Shown here piece by piece: positions 8,743-17,386 of a stretch of 64,000 bases of DNA (position 1 is its first letter; every line of letters starts with the position of its first letter). Source of the stretch: Aeoliella straminimaris (lineage in GTDB: Bacteria; Planctomycetota; Planctomycetia; Pirellulales; Lacipirellulaceae). The DNA is taken from assembly GCF_024054565.1 (NCBI RefSeq), contig NZ_JAMXLR010000038.1, positions 1 to 64,000 of the forward strand, written 5' to 3'. A program made the position numbers and the translations under genes. The notes below the pieces were generated by a model. It was not told where the DNA came from and ran no database searches. It saw only the letters and a list, made by a program, of their open reading frames with translations.

Positions 8743-11121
8743 ATGGGATTGAGAACCTTGCGATATTATCTGAGCGCACTCGCGGTCATATTCGCCCTGG
8801 CGAACGAGCAAGCTTCTGCAGCCGAGTTCTTCGAACTGGCGGATGTGAAGCTCCTTGATAGCCCATTCCGGCAGGCAATGCAGCTGAATCGCGATCAGCT
8901 TCTCTCCTACGATGCTGACCGTTTGCTTGCCCCGTTCCTCACAGAAGCGGGATTGCCAGCAAAAGCCGAACGGTATGGTAGCTGGGAGAATGAAGGGCTC
9001 GGTGGGCAGACGGCGGGCCACTACTTGTCAGCTTTGGCCATCACCGCGACGGCCCTGGGTGACCAGCAATGCCGCGAGCGATTGCAGTACATGGTGTCCG
9101 AACTCGCCCGCTGCCAGCAGGCGAACGGCAATGGCTATGTGGGCGGGGTGGAGAACAGCAAGCAACTGTGGGACGAGTTGGGCGAAGGTAAGATCGATGC
9201 GTCCGGGTTCTCGCTGAACGGCCGCTGGGTGCCGTGGTACAACCTGCACAAGACCTTTCAAGGTCTGCGCGATGCATGGCAGATTGCTGGCAACGAGCAG
9301 GCTCGCGAGGTCTTCATCGGTTTGAGTCAGTGGTGCGCAAATTTGGCCAGTAAGCTAAGCGACCAACAACTTCAACACATGCTCGTCGCCGAGCACGGCG
9401 GAATGAACGAAGTGCTGGCCGATGCAGCAGTGATCACGGGAGACGATAGTTACCTCGACCTGGCCAAGCGGTTTAGTCATCGGCAAATCCTCGATCCGCT
9501 CGCCAAGCGAGAGGATCGGCTCAACGGACTGCACGCCAATACGCAGGTGCCCAAAGTCGTTGGTTTTGAGCAGATTGCCGCGCTCACCGGCGATGAGTCG
9601 TACCACACGGCCGCTGAATTCTTCTGGCAGACGGTCACGTCGAATCGGAGTGTCGCTCTGGGAGGCAATAGCATTGCCGAGCACTTCCCGACGCCCAATC
9701 AGTCCATCGGTTGGATCGAGCGACGCCAAGGACCGGAGACCTGCAATACCTACAACATGCTTCGCTTGACCAAGAAGCTGTTCGAGGCCGACCCCCAAGC
9801 GGCATACACCGATTTCGCCGAACGCGCTATCTACAACCACATCCTCTCTTCACAGCATCCGCAGCATGGCGGCTACGTCTACTTCACTCCGCTACGGCCG
9901 CGGCATTACCGCACCTACTCTCAAGCCGGTCAAGCATTCTGGTGTTGTGTGGGCACCGGCATGGAGAACCATGGCAAGTACGGCGAGCTGATCTACGCCC
10001 ATGATGCCGATGATCTGTATGTCAACTTATTCATCCCGTCCGAACTCACATGGAAGGACCGCGGGCTAACCGTCCGTCAGACTACCGAGTTTCCGGCGGC
10101 GGGTACCAGCCAGCTGAGCATCCGTCTGGAGGAACCGCGGCAGTTCACCCTATTCGTGCGTCATCCGAAGTGGGTGGGCGAAGGCTTCGAAGTCAAAGTG
10201 AACGGCCAACCGGTCGAAGCCCCTTCCACCCCGGGTTCCTACGCTTCGATCGACCGGCAGTGGCACGATGGCGATACCATGGAGGTTGCAATACCGCTGC
10301 GGATCCATACCGAGTCGCTCCCCTACCTGGAGGAGTACGTTGCCCTGCTGCACGGCCCCATCGTCTTGGCGGCCCCCACGGGCACCGACGATTTGGATGG
10401 CCTGCTGGCAGACAGTGCGCGGATGGCTCACATTGCCCAAGGACCGCTGAAGCCGATTGACGAAACCAGTGTGCTGATCGGCGACAAACAGGAATTGTGC
10501 GAAACCGTCGAATCTTCTCAAGGGGCAGATGAAACCTTCACTTTGCCGGCGGCTCTGCGGCCGGCTGAATTGAGCGATATCGAACTTGTCCCATTCTACC
10601 GCGTTCATGACACCCGCTACACAGTCTACTGGCACTTGATGTCGGCTGATCAGTACAAAGCGGAAGCGGAGCAACTGCGGCTGGAGGAGCAGGCTCGCTT
10701 GGCGCTCGATCGGCGTACCGTCGACCGCGTGGTTCCGGGCGAGCAGCAACCCGAGTCGGACCACAACATCCAAAGCAGCAACTCTTCAACCGGCAGCTGG
10801 CGGGATCGCTCCTTCCGCCACGCGGACGGGTGGTTCAGCTACGACATGCAGGCCAGCGGCCAGCGCCATCTCGAGCTGCAGGTAACCTACTTTGGCTCCG
10901 ACCGTCGACGCTTCGACATTCTCGTCAACGGCGAGGTACTCCAGTCGGTCGACCTTCAGGCACCTCGGCCCGATGAATTCATCGACGTTCAGTATCCGAT
11001 CCCCGCGGCAATGCTCGAAGCTGCTCCTGAAGGCAAGCTGGTCATCAAGTTCGCCGCCAAACCAGGCTCGATGGCCGGCGGTATCTACGACGTTCGGCTG
11101 CTGAAACCGGACGCGAAGTAA
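8743..11121 (+). CDS. GH127 family glycoside hydrolase (DUF1680; beta-L-arabinofuranosidase-like)
   Basis: A 792-aa exported enzyme with an (alpha/alpha)6 core. The ATG at 8743 has GGAG about 8 bases upstream and starts a signal peptide ending at EQASA-AE; the frame is open 20 codons further, without signal character. The GH127 active-site set is visible: E313 (AEHFP), E332 and C334 (GPETCNTYN), C401-C402 (FWCCVGTGMENH). These match the zinc-binding Glu-Cys-Cys-Cys cluster with a Cys nucleophile known from HypBA1. Some GH127 enzymes of marine bacteria instead act on 3,6-anhydro-galactose of carrageenan, which may be relevant beside GH16, GH2 and sulfatases. A C-terminal beta domain (about 670-790) is of the DUF4986-like type found in this family. 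It has no dockerin or PEP-CTERM, so it is likely periplasmic. Confidence 0.88.
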   Translation: MGLRTLRYYLSALAVIFALANEQASAAEFFELADVKLLDSPFRQAMQLNRDQLLSYDADRLLAPFLTEAGLPAKAERYGSWENEGLGGQTAGHYLSALAITATALGDQQCRERLQYMVSELARCQQANGNGYVGGVENSKQLWDELGEGKIDASGFSLNGRWVPWYNLHKTFQGLRDAWQIAGNEQAREVFIGLSQWCANLASKLSDQQLQHMLVAEHGGMNEVLADAAVITGDDSYLDLAKRFSHRQILDPLAKREDRLNGLHANTQVPKVVGFEQIAALTGDESYHTAAEFFWQTVTSNRSVALGGNSIAEHFPTPNQSIGWIERRQGPETCNTYNMLRLTKKLFEADPQAAYTDFAERAIYNHILSSQHPQHGGYVYFTPLRPRHYRTYSQAGQAFWCCVGTGMENHGKYGELIYAHDADDLYVNLFIPSELTWKDRGLTVRQTTEFPAAGTSQLSIRLEEPRQFTLFVRHPKWVGEGFEVKVNGQPVEAPSTPGSYASIDRQWHDGDTMEVAIPLRIHTESLPYLEEYVALLHGPIVLAAPTGTDDLDGLLADSARMAHIAQGPLKPIDETSVLIGDKQELCETVESSQGADETFTLPAALRPAELSDIELVPFYRVHDTRYTVYWHLMSADQYKAEAEQLRLEEQARLALDRRTVDRVVPGEQQPESDHNIQSSNSSTGSWRDRSFRHADGWFSYDMQASGQRHLELQVTYFGSDRRRFDILVNGEVLQSVDLQAPRPDEFIDVQYPIPAAMLEAAPEGKLVIKFAAKPGSMAGGIYDVRLLKPDAK

Positions 11122-11681
11122 TTCGCCACTCATCGATGCGACTGCTACAGGGCGGTGAACTCCCGACTCTTCAGCGCGGAGTTTTGCCGCGCCTGTGCGG
11201 CAAAACGATTCACTGCGACTTTACTCACTGCCTGTGACTCGGGGCTTGCGACACAAGTCCCCTCCTCAAAACACCTTACGCCATTCCAGTCGCCAAGCGA
11301 CCCGTGAGTTTTGGCGCTCGGTATCACGCAGGTGCGGCAAAACTCCCCGACCGCCCAATTCAGGTCTCCCTCAGTCATTGGAGGTGATATGGAAACTATC
11401 GAAACGCGCGAGCGCGCATCTCTATCCTCAGGAAACCGTCGAAGATAGGTTGCTACTTGCCAAAGACCCAAAGTGTGCAGAATGCCACGAGTCTATTGGA
11501 CCAAGCCGCAGGGCGATTACAACGCCTATTTTTTACAACCGCCAGGTTGTGGGAAAGGTCCGGTCCGCCAACTCAGTCGCCTGCGGATGCACGGTCGACG
11601 CCATGCTGGCCGGAGTCTCGCCAGGCAGTAGCTCCTTCTGTTGGCGGAGACCGACTCTACCAAACTTCACGCTAAAAGTAG
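11122..11681. other. Convergent intergenic region
   Basis: 560 bases between the converging GH127 gene and three-unit PEP-CTERM gene. It holds one strong hairpin (11181-11206) and a second copy of the sequence GTGCGGCAAAAC near 11330. Short open frames occur on both strands, but none has a recognisable start, SD sequence or domain. No gene is called. Confidence 0.5.
11181..11206. terminator. Hairpin, likely bidirectional terminator
   Basis: Perfect 10-bp arms GTTTTGCCGC and GCGGCAAAAC around the 6-base loop GCCTGT, 60 bases after the GH127 stop. The T/A-rich outer arms give a short U stretch in either direction. The placement in a convergent gap fits termination. Confidence 0.55.
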
Positions 11682-14600
11682 CTAGCGTTTGGGGCGGCAT
11701 CTTATCGCCCCCACCAGCAAACCAGCTACCAGCAGCACCGCCGTCGAAGGCTCGGGAACCTGTCTGCCTGCCAGCAACGCGCCGAGGTTCAAGGCGCCGG
11801 CGTTGGTATGATTGGTGCGAATAACGTCCCAGTCGTACAGATCTACGACACCGTCCATGTTGAAGTCGCCATCGGCGTAGGTGTTCAGGTCGCCCACGGA
11901 CAGTCCGTTGATGACCTGCCTTTTCTGCCAGTTCGCGATGAAAGCGGCGACGTCGTCGTTGGCTCCTCCACTGCCATTGCCCATCACCAGGCCATCCCCT
12001 GTGAGATCGCCCGGCGTGGCATTCGCCAGAGCCGAGGTGACAAACTCGTTATCGGTGGCCAGGTTGAAGTCGCCGTACTCGTCAAACGGATCGGCGGAGG
12101 CGGTACCGATCACAAACATTTCCAAGTTGTCGAGCACACCTTGGTAGTAGTCGGCCGTACCGGCGTTATCGCCGCTAATGGAGCCGATTACGAGAGGAGT
12201 GGCATCTGCATTTGCATAGCTGGTGCCACCGGCGGTTACCGCGATGCCATCGATGTAAAGTCGTGCGCCCGCAGCCGAGCCGAATGGACGTACAAGCATC
12301 ACATGCGACCAACTATCGTACGCCACATCGGCATTCGACTCGTACTGGGTTCCGCCATACTGCATGACCCATTGGCCCGCAGCATTGATGCGAACCGCAT
12401 GCTGTGGAGAATCAGCAACCAGTGACTGTTCGGCTCCGTCACCGGAGGAATAGGGGAACGCCCAGAATTGCATTCCCCGGTCATAGATATCGGCGTAGTT
12501 CCGATCGCCGTTCTGCGTGGCCGCACTGGTGGAGTTGAGTGGTCCATTGAGATTGAAGCCGTCCAGATAGTCGCCCGTTCCCAGGAACTCCGCACCCAAT
12601 TCGCCGGTGCTCGCGCCGGGACGCCCCATCAGGTCCGTACGAACGTACTTGGGATCGCCATGTACCAGCAGGTCGGCATAGTTTTCGAGGTCCGAATCGG
12701 GGCCAATCGAATCCAGGGAACTATTGGCCACGGCATTCCCAGGGCCGCTGCCCACGAGATCGTTGGTTGCATTGGCGGAATCTTCCAGCGGATCGTCCCC
12801 AAATTGGTAGAGACGATCCGCGGTCGAAGCCAGGACAATGCTGGGCATGAGCATCAGCGTAAGACCCACCGTTAGCAAAGGCCGAGAACGTTTCATCAGT
12901 AGGAGTCCGCCGGCCAACAGCAACGTCCAAGCAGCGGGCTCGGGCACCGCCGCGACGGCCGCCGGCGAACCACTTCCCGAGATCGCGCCAAACTGACTCT
13001 TCCAATAGGCATAGTCTTCGGCGTCCACCACGCCAGGAGTCGTGGCCGATGGATTTTCGCCCATCAAGGCGACACTCGCTCCCAAGTTGTTGCGCCAGAC
13101 CGTGTAGTCCGCAATGTCCACCGTGCCATCGCCGTTGTAGTCGCCACCCAGTACTTCGTCGATGTAGGTCGCCGCTACGTCGATGTAGCGATTCGAATTC
13201 GTGTCTCGATACCGTAACATGATGTCCTCGCTTCCGGTTCCCTGCTGGAAAACGCCTCCCAGGTTGACGGATGCCCCTGCTGCCAGGACTGAGTCGCCGG
13301 AAAGGTAGAACTCGCCCAATTCGCCGTTGTTGCTTCCGCCGGCTTCTTCCCAGCCGCTGCCGAGTCCGTCGCCCGCTGGAAAGTCAACCATGTCTTGGTC
13401 GTACAGGCTGTTCCACCCCGCCACATCCAGCGAGTCGGTTGCGCTCGTCAGTTTGTAGAAGTTAAATTGAATCGGACCTGCGGTGGCGTTGACGATCTGG
13501 GCGATGCCCGTGTTGGTATTGACCACCAAGGACAATTCGGGATCGGGAGCATTCAACGAAAGATTGTCCAGTGCAAAGTTGTTTCCTGAAGTGGCATTGC
13601 TGCTCACGTTGAAGCGTAGCGTATAGGTCGAGCCACTGGTCAACGAGACATTCGGGAAATCCGCCACGATACCGACGCCAACATTGCTGGCAGCATCGGC
13701 AGTCCCTAGTGGGCCGATTTGTACCGCTGATAGTTCGTTTAAGCCGGAATCGAGAATGCTCACATCGACGATCCCGCTATCGGGGTGCGCCCCAAGCTGA
13801 TTCGCTCCGCCTCCGGAGATGAACTGGTAATCGAATTGCAGGTAATCCAACTGGATGCCGGGGGATGTGGCGTCAAACGTCAGGTCGATATTCCAGGGTC
13901 CAGCCGTGTCGATGTTCTGCGCGACGGCCAGTCGATCCAAGTTAGCAGCTGCACCACCGGTTTGAACGGTGGCCGGCGATGACAGAGCAATAGTCGAGCC
14001 TGGATCGCTGACGCCGTTGGTGGTCCAGGTAATGCCGGTGAACTCGGTTGCCCCATCGATGGAGCCGTGAGCATCGAAGTTGGAAGAAAGCACTTCCAGT
14101 GCAGATGCAGACTGGCCTGTGGACAGCATGGCGGCCACCAGCAGTACCGGGATGGCGGCGAAGGCCCTCTGCAGGCGGCGACCACCCCTCAGCCACCAGT
14201 AGAACATACCGCAGAGTGCCATCAGACCTACTGAGTTGGGCTCGGGCACGGCTGTCGCCGCGACCATCGCCGCAAAGGCGCCACCACCATACATCGCGTC
14301 GTACTGGCTCTCGAAAACCAGGAAATCATCTTCGTTACTCAGACCATCTTCATTCAGGTCGCCCATTTGATACTGCTCCGCGGGGGAAAGACCGGCAAGG
14401 TCGCTATACAAGTTGTCGCGTAAGGTTGGCCAGTCGTTCTCGTCGAACATGCCATCGAAGTTGAGGTCGCCACCGGGAATCGGATCGCCCGTGAATCGTA
14501 GAGAAAACTCCGCGGGGCCCGACGGTCCCAGCACCTGGAGCACCAGATCTTCATCGGGGTTCTGGATCCAGACATTTCCCAGGTCGACCGACTCGTTCTG

Positions 14601-15566
14601 TCCCAGCGTTACGCCCGTGCCTCCTGGCTGTTCCGCCTCACCAATGTTCTGGCGATCGCCGGCGGCCGTGAACTCAAACCAGTCGTCGTCCGGCGTGCCA
14701 GAGTCAGCGATCGAGGTCCAGACACCGTTATCAGAGTTGAGTGCCCCAGTTGCCGAGGTGAGAGAATAGCCAACGAACGTCTGTGGTGCCGGGAACGGGT
14801 TGCTGATGGTGATGTTACCGGTTTGGCGATTGACCTCAACCGCTAGCTGTGGTGTAGCGGTAACGGCCGAGGCCAAATCGGCGATCTCCATCGGAGTGAG
14901 CGCCGTGTCATACAAGCGAACGTCATCGAGATTGCCAAGGAAATCGCGGCCGGTGTCTTGGTAGCTATCGCCCATGCGCAGAGGGCCGAGACCCGTGGCC
15001 AATTCACGTGTATGGGAGAAATTGCCCGCGAACACACCGTCGACGTAGTACTCGGTTGAACTCACCGTGGCCGGATCGCTGGCAACCACAACTGCGACGT
15101 GGTGCCAGTCATCGTCAGCAAGAAGGGAGTCTGTGGTGAAACCACCACTCTGCACTTCGAGCCGCAAGTTACCGCTAGCCAATCGAATGTCGAATCGATT
15201 TCCAGCACCGGAGCCACTTCCCAAAGAAATCATGGTCGGGTTGGGATCGGGCTGTGTAGATGGCGCTTTCATGTAGAAGGCAACTGTACGGATCGTGCTG
15301 GTGGACCAGTCGAAGTCGTTGCCGGAGACAGCCCCGTCATCGCCCGCCGTGTCGGTGCCTGGATTGGCAGATAGAGCCAGAGACCCAGTGCCGACGAGGT
15401 AGTTGGTGTTGTCGATTGTGGCCGCTCCACCAAGTGTGGCGTCTGTGCCCACGGTGGCGCCGCCGCCGGTATCAAATGTGTAGTGGGCCACCAGCACGGC
15501 CTGCGAGGGTGTAGCCAGCCCGACCACCAGCATGGAACCGAGCAATGCATAACAAGATCGCGACAT
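11682..15566 (-). CDS. Three tandem PEP-CTERM/dockerin precursors fused in one ORF
   Basis: 1294 aa with no stop between three units, each built like a complete precursor. Unit 1 (1-463) has a signal peptide, a LamG domain (about 25-235), a beta domain, dockerin (GDLNFDGMFDENDWPTLRDN), and VPEP at 440 with a TM segment and RGGRR. Unit 2 (464-890) has a new signal-like segment (RAFAAIPVLLVAAMLSTGQ, then SASA), a beta-sandwich, dockerin (GDYNGDGTVDIADYTVWRNN) and VPEP at 874. Unit 3 (891-1294) has Met891-KRSRPLLTVGLTLMLMPS as a signal, a LamG-like region with YDSWSHVMLVRP, dockerin (GDFNMDGVVDLYDWDVIRTN), VPEP at 1270 and a basic end. Unit 1 is a close paralogue of the next gene. Either a polyprotein is cut at each PEP-CTERM or signal site, or units are re-initiated (Met891). 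Function unknown. Confidence 0.8.
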   Translation of the reverse strand: MSRSCYALLGSMLVVGLATPSQAVLVAHYTFDTGGGATVGTDATLGGAATIDNTNYLVGTGSLALSANPGTDTAGDDGAVSGNDFDWSTSTIRTVAFYMKAPSTQPDPNPTMISLGSGSGAGNRFDIRLASGNLRLEVQSGGFTTDSLLADDDWHHVAVVVASDPATVSSTEYYVDGVFAGNFSHTRELATGLGPLRMGDSYQDTGRDFLGNLDDVRLYDTALTPMEIADLASAVTATPQLAVEVNRQTGNITISNPFPAPQTFVGYSLTSATGALNSDNGVWTSIADSGTPDDDWFEFTAAGDRQNIGEAEQPGGTGVTLGQNESVDLGNVWIQNPDEDLVLQVLGPSGPAEFSLRFTGDPIPGGDLNFDGMFDENDWPTLRDNLYSDLAGLSPAEQYQMGDLNEDGLSNEDDFLVFESQYDAMYGGGAFAAMVAATAVPEPNSVGLMALCGMFYWWLRGGRRLQRAFAAIPVLLVAAMLSTGQSASALEVLSSNFDAHGSIDGATEFTGITWTTNGVSDPGSTIALSSPATVQTGGAAANLDRLAVAQNIDTAGPWNIDLTFDATSPGIQLDYLQFDYQFISGGGANQLGAHPDSGIVDVSILDSGLNELSAVQIGPLGTADAASNVGVGIVADFPNVSLTSGSTYTLRFNVSSNATSGNNFALDNLSLNAPDPELSLVVNTNTGIAQIVNATAGPIQFNFYKLTSATDSLDVAGWNSLYDQDMVDFPAGDGLGSGWEEAGGSNNGELGEFYLSGDSVLAAGASVNLGGVFQQGTGSEDIMLRYRDTNSNRYIDVAATYIDEVLGGDYNGDGTVDIADYTVWRNNLGASVALMGENPSATTPGVVDAEDYAYWKSQFGAISGSGSPAAVAAVPEPAAWTLLLAGGLLLMKRSRPLLTVGLTLMLMPSIVLASTADRLYQFGDDPLEDSANATNDLVGSGPGNAVANSSLDSIGPDSDLENYADLLVHGDPKYVRTDLMGRPGASTGELGAEFLGTGDYLDGFNLNGPLNSTSAATQNGDRNYADIYDRGMQFWAFPYSSGDGAEQSLVADSPQHAVRINAAGQWVMQYGGTQYESNADVAYDSWSHVMLVRPFGSAAGARLYIDGIAVTAGGTSYANADATPLVIGSISGDNAGTADYYQGVLDNLEMFVIGTASADPFDEYGDFNLATDNEFVTSALANATPGDLTGDGLVMGNGSGGANDDVAAFIANWQKRQVINGLSVGDLNTYADGDFNMDGVVDLYDWDVIRTNHTNAGALNLGALLAGRQVPEPSTAVLLVAGLLVGAIRCRPKR

Positions 15567-15606
15567 ACTACTGCACCTTCGAGAATGTGTAGTCCATGAA
15601 AATACG

Positions 15607-15652
15607 CTGCGCTATCCCACTGTCCGTTGGACTACGGGGCACGATAGCGCAG
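15607..15652 (-). terminator. Nested hairpin between two PEP-CTERM genes
   Basis: Exact 10-bp arms CTGCGCTATC and GATAGCGCAG enclose 26 bases that themselves contain a GTCC-GTT-GGAC hairpin. It lies 37 bases after the upstream minus-strand stop and 41 bases before the next start. It may be a terminator, an attenuator or an mRNA-stability element; there is no T-run. Confidence 0.45.
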
Positions 15653-15688
15653 TGCACTCGATTGAAGATGGGGGGGAATGGGCAAGAC

Positions 15689-16450
15689 TTACTTGCGGCG
15701 TTGCCGAACGGCAGCAGCGGCCACTGCCAGCCCGAGCAACATCAGCGAACTCGGCTCGGGAACTAGCGAAGCAATCTCGCTGGCGCTAAGTGCCGAGTCG
15801 TACAGTCGGACGTCGTCGATGTGACCGACGAAGTCGCGATTGGTGTCTTGATAGCTATCACCAATGCGAAGCGGGCCAATACCCGTGTCGACGTTCTGAC
15901 CATTCGAAAAGGTCCCTACATAAGCCCCGTCGATATAGTATTCCACATCGTCGACCGTGGATGTCGCATTCGGCACAACCACCGCCACGTGATGCCACTC
16001 GCCGTCGCCAACGGCGCTAGTGGTGGTGAAGCCGCCACTTTGCACCTCCAGCCGCAAGTTTTCTCCGGCGAGTCGAATATCGAACCGGTTCCCCCCACCT
16101 GTGCCGCTGCCCAAGGACAGCATGGTTGGATTGGCGTCCACCTGTGTGCCGGCCTTCATCCAGAACGCAGCGGTACGAACGTCGGAGGTCGTCCATTCAT
16201 AGCTGCCGCCGGAAATGGCGCCGTCTTCGCCCGCGGTGTCGGTTGTCGGAGCGCCCGAGAGCGCCAAGGACCCTCCGCCCATGGCAAAGTCGGTGTTGTC
16301 GATGCTCGCGGCCGAACCAAGCGTGGCATCTAAGCCCACCGACGCAGTAGCATCGGCATCGAACGTGTAGTGGGTGACCAAAGCCGCCCTCGTTGAAGTT
16401 ACCGAGATCAGGCCCAGGATGAGAAGACTAGTTGTGATGAGTCGCTGCAT
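15689..16450 (-). CDS. LamG-domain PEP-CTERM protein
   Basis: A 253-aa secreted protein. The ATG at 16450 has a good SD (GGAAGGA) and starts a signal peptide MQRLITTSLLILGLISVTS; the frame stays open 24 codons further, without such features. A single LamG/concanavalin-like domain fills about 24-225 (LVTHYTFD, GEWHHVAVVV, EYYIDGAYVG, GHIDDVRLYDSALSASEI). The tail is VPEPSSLMLLGLAVAAAAV plus RQRRK, a standard PEP-CTERM exosortase signal; there is no dockerin. It is strongly similar to unit 1 of the following 1294-aa ORF, including NRFDIRLA and LRLEVQSGGFTT, so the two arose by tandem duplication. LamG domains often bind carbohydrate; the ligand is unknown. Confidence 0.85.
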   Translation of the reverse strand: MQRLITTSLLILGLISVTSTRAALVTHYTFDADATASVGLDATLGSAASIDNTDFAMGGGSLALSGAPTTDTAGEDGAISGGSYEWTTSDVRTAAFWMKAGTQVDANPTMLSLGSGTGGGNRFDIRLAGENLRLEVQSGGFTTTSAVGDGEWHHVAVVVPNATSTVDDVEYYIDGAYVGTFSNGQNVDTGIGPLRIGDSYQDTNRDFVGHIDDVRLYDSALSASEIASLVPEPSSLMLLGLAVAAAAVRQRRK

Positions 16451-16849
16451 TGGTACATTTCCTTCCAACTGCAATGGATGTGGAATCGGTGACGCCTGTA
16501 GCGGAGTGAGGAACCCCAGCAATTTGGCGATGACGCTGCTCGTGATCGCTGATGCGATTTCCCACTGGTAGGAGAAGTACGGTCGGTCGCAATTTGATTA
16601 CCCCTAAAAAACCAAAAATTCGGTAAACACGAATTTGGCCGTCGGCTCATCCACTTGGACAAAGCCTCCATACAGGGCTAGAAAGGCCTGAACGAAGAAT
16701 TTCGGCGAACTTTTGTGGAACGGTGTAAAAAGATTTGGTCCAACTGCACTTACCTAGATGAGGGCACGATGTGCACTTGGACTGCGGAAACGCCGCAATG
16801 CCTGATTGGACTTCCGTTTCGATGAATCAAGGTTAAACGAGCGAGAGCC
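16451..16849. other. Divergent intergenic region between LamG/PEP-CTERM and ECF sigma genes
   Basis: 399 bases with an A/T-rich core near 16590-16640 and a putative ECF-type promoter at 16717-16740. A small TGCGG-AAACG-CCGCA hairpin (16783-16797) falls in the likely sigma-gene leader. It probably drives both divergent units. No gene was found. Confidence 0.5.
16717..16740 (+). promoter_or_regulatory. Candidate ECF-type promoter for the sigma/FecR operon
   Basis: GGAAC at 16717-16721 is followed after exactly 16 bases by GTC at 16738-16740, the general shape of ECF-controlled promoters. The start codon lies about 110 bases downstream. It would allow autoregulation. A similar GGAAC-N16-CGGAT is found on the minus strand at 42355-42330, upstream of the third sigma gene. 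Short motifs occur by chance, so this is tentative. Confidence 0.25.
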
Positions 16850-17386
16850 ATGGAACTTTCCGACGACAGAAAGACCGAGGACTTCCTGCGACTCTACAAC
16901 CAGGAGCAGCGGCGCATCCATGCGTACATCCGTACGCTGATGTTCTCGCCCGAAGAAGCGGAAGACGTGTTTCAGGAAACCTGCATCGCCCTGTGGAGGT
17001 CTTTCGATCAATTCGAGCCGGGAACCGACTTTGGGGCCTGGGCGCGAACTACGGCTCGCTATCGGGTATTGGCTCACGCCAGGAAGCGAGGCACGGACAA
17101 ACATGTCTTCGCTTCGGAAACCGTGGAGCGATTGGCGGAGGAAATCGAAGACATGCCGGGCGAGTTGGCTGCACGGAGCGCCAAACTGGAAGGGTGTGTT
17201 GGAAAGCTGCCGGACGCCGATCGGCAGCTATTGGCAAGTCGTTACCTGGAAGGCAAGCCCGCTTCGGAGTTGGCTGAGGAGTTTAAGCGCCCCTTGAGCA
17301 CGCTCTATAAGTCGCTGCGACGGATTCGCCGCGCCCTGCTTCAGTGCGTGGAGCTTTCTCTCAAGCAGGAGGAACACTCCCTGTGA
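16850..17386 (+). CDS. ECF-subfamily RNA polymerase sigma-70 factor
   Basis: A 178-aa sigma factor. Region 2 contains SPEEAEDVFQETCIALWRSF and FGAWARTTARYRVL; region 4 contains LPDADRQLLASRYLEGKPAS followed by the helix-turn-helix ELAEEFKRPLSTLYKSLRRI. GAGCGAGAG precedes the ATG. It heads the longest plus-strand run in the window: FecR/LamG, DUF1559 pseudopilin, lipoprotein, two sulfatases and a PEP-CTERM protein with short or no gaps. Its stop overlaps the FecR start as GTGA. It is a paralogue of the sigma factors at 1782-2309 and 41514-42080. The simplest role is control of its own cluster in response to an extracytoplasmic signal received by the FecR protein. Confidence 0.9.
   Translation: MELSDDRKTEDFLRLYNQEQRRIHAYIRTLMFSPEEAEDVFQETCIALWRSFDQFEPGTDFGAWARTTARYRVLAHARKRGTDKHVFASETVERLAEEIEDMPGELAARSAKLEGCVGKLPDADRQLLASRYLEGKPASELAEEFKRPLSTLYKSLRRIRRALLQCVELSLKQEEHSL

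Noticed and set aside
11145..11824. Open frames on both strands in the GH127/PEP-CTERM gap (108 and 209 codons)
   Set aside because: Low-complexity translations, one overlapping the real gene end, no SD and no recognisable domain.
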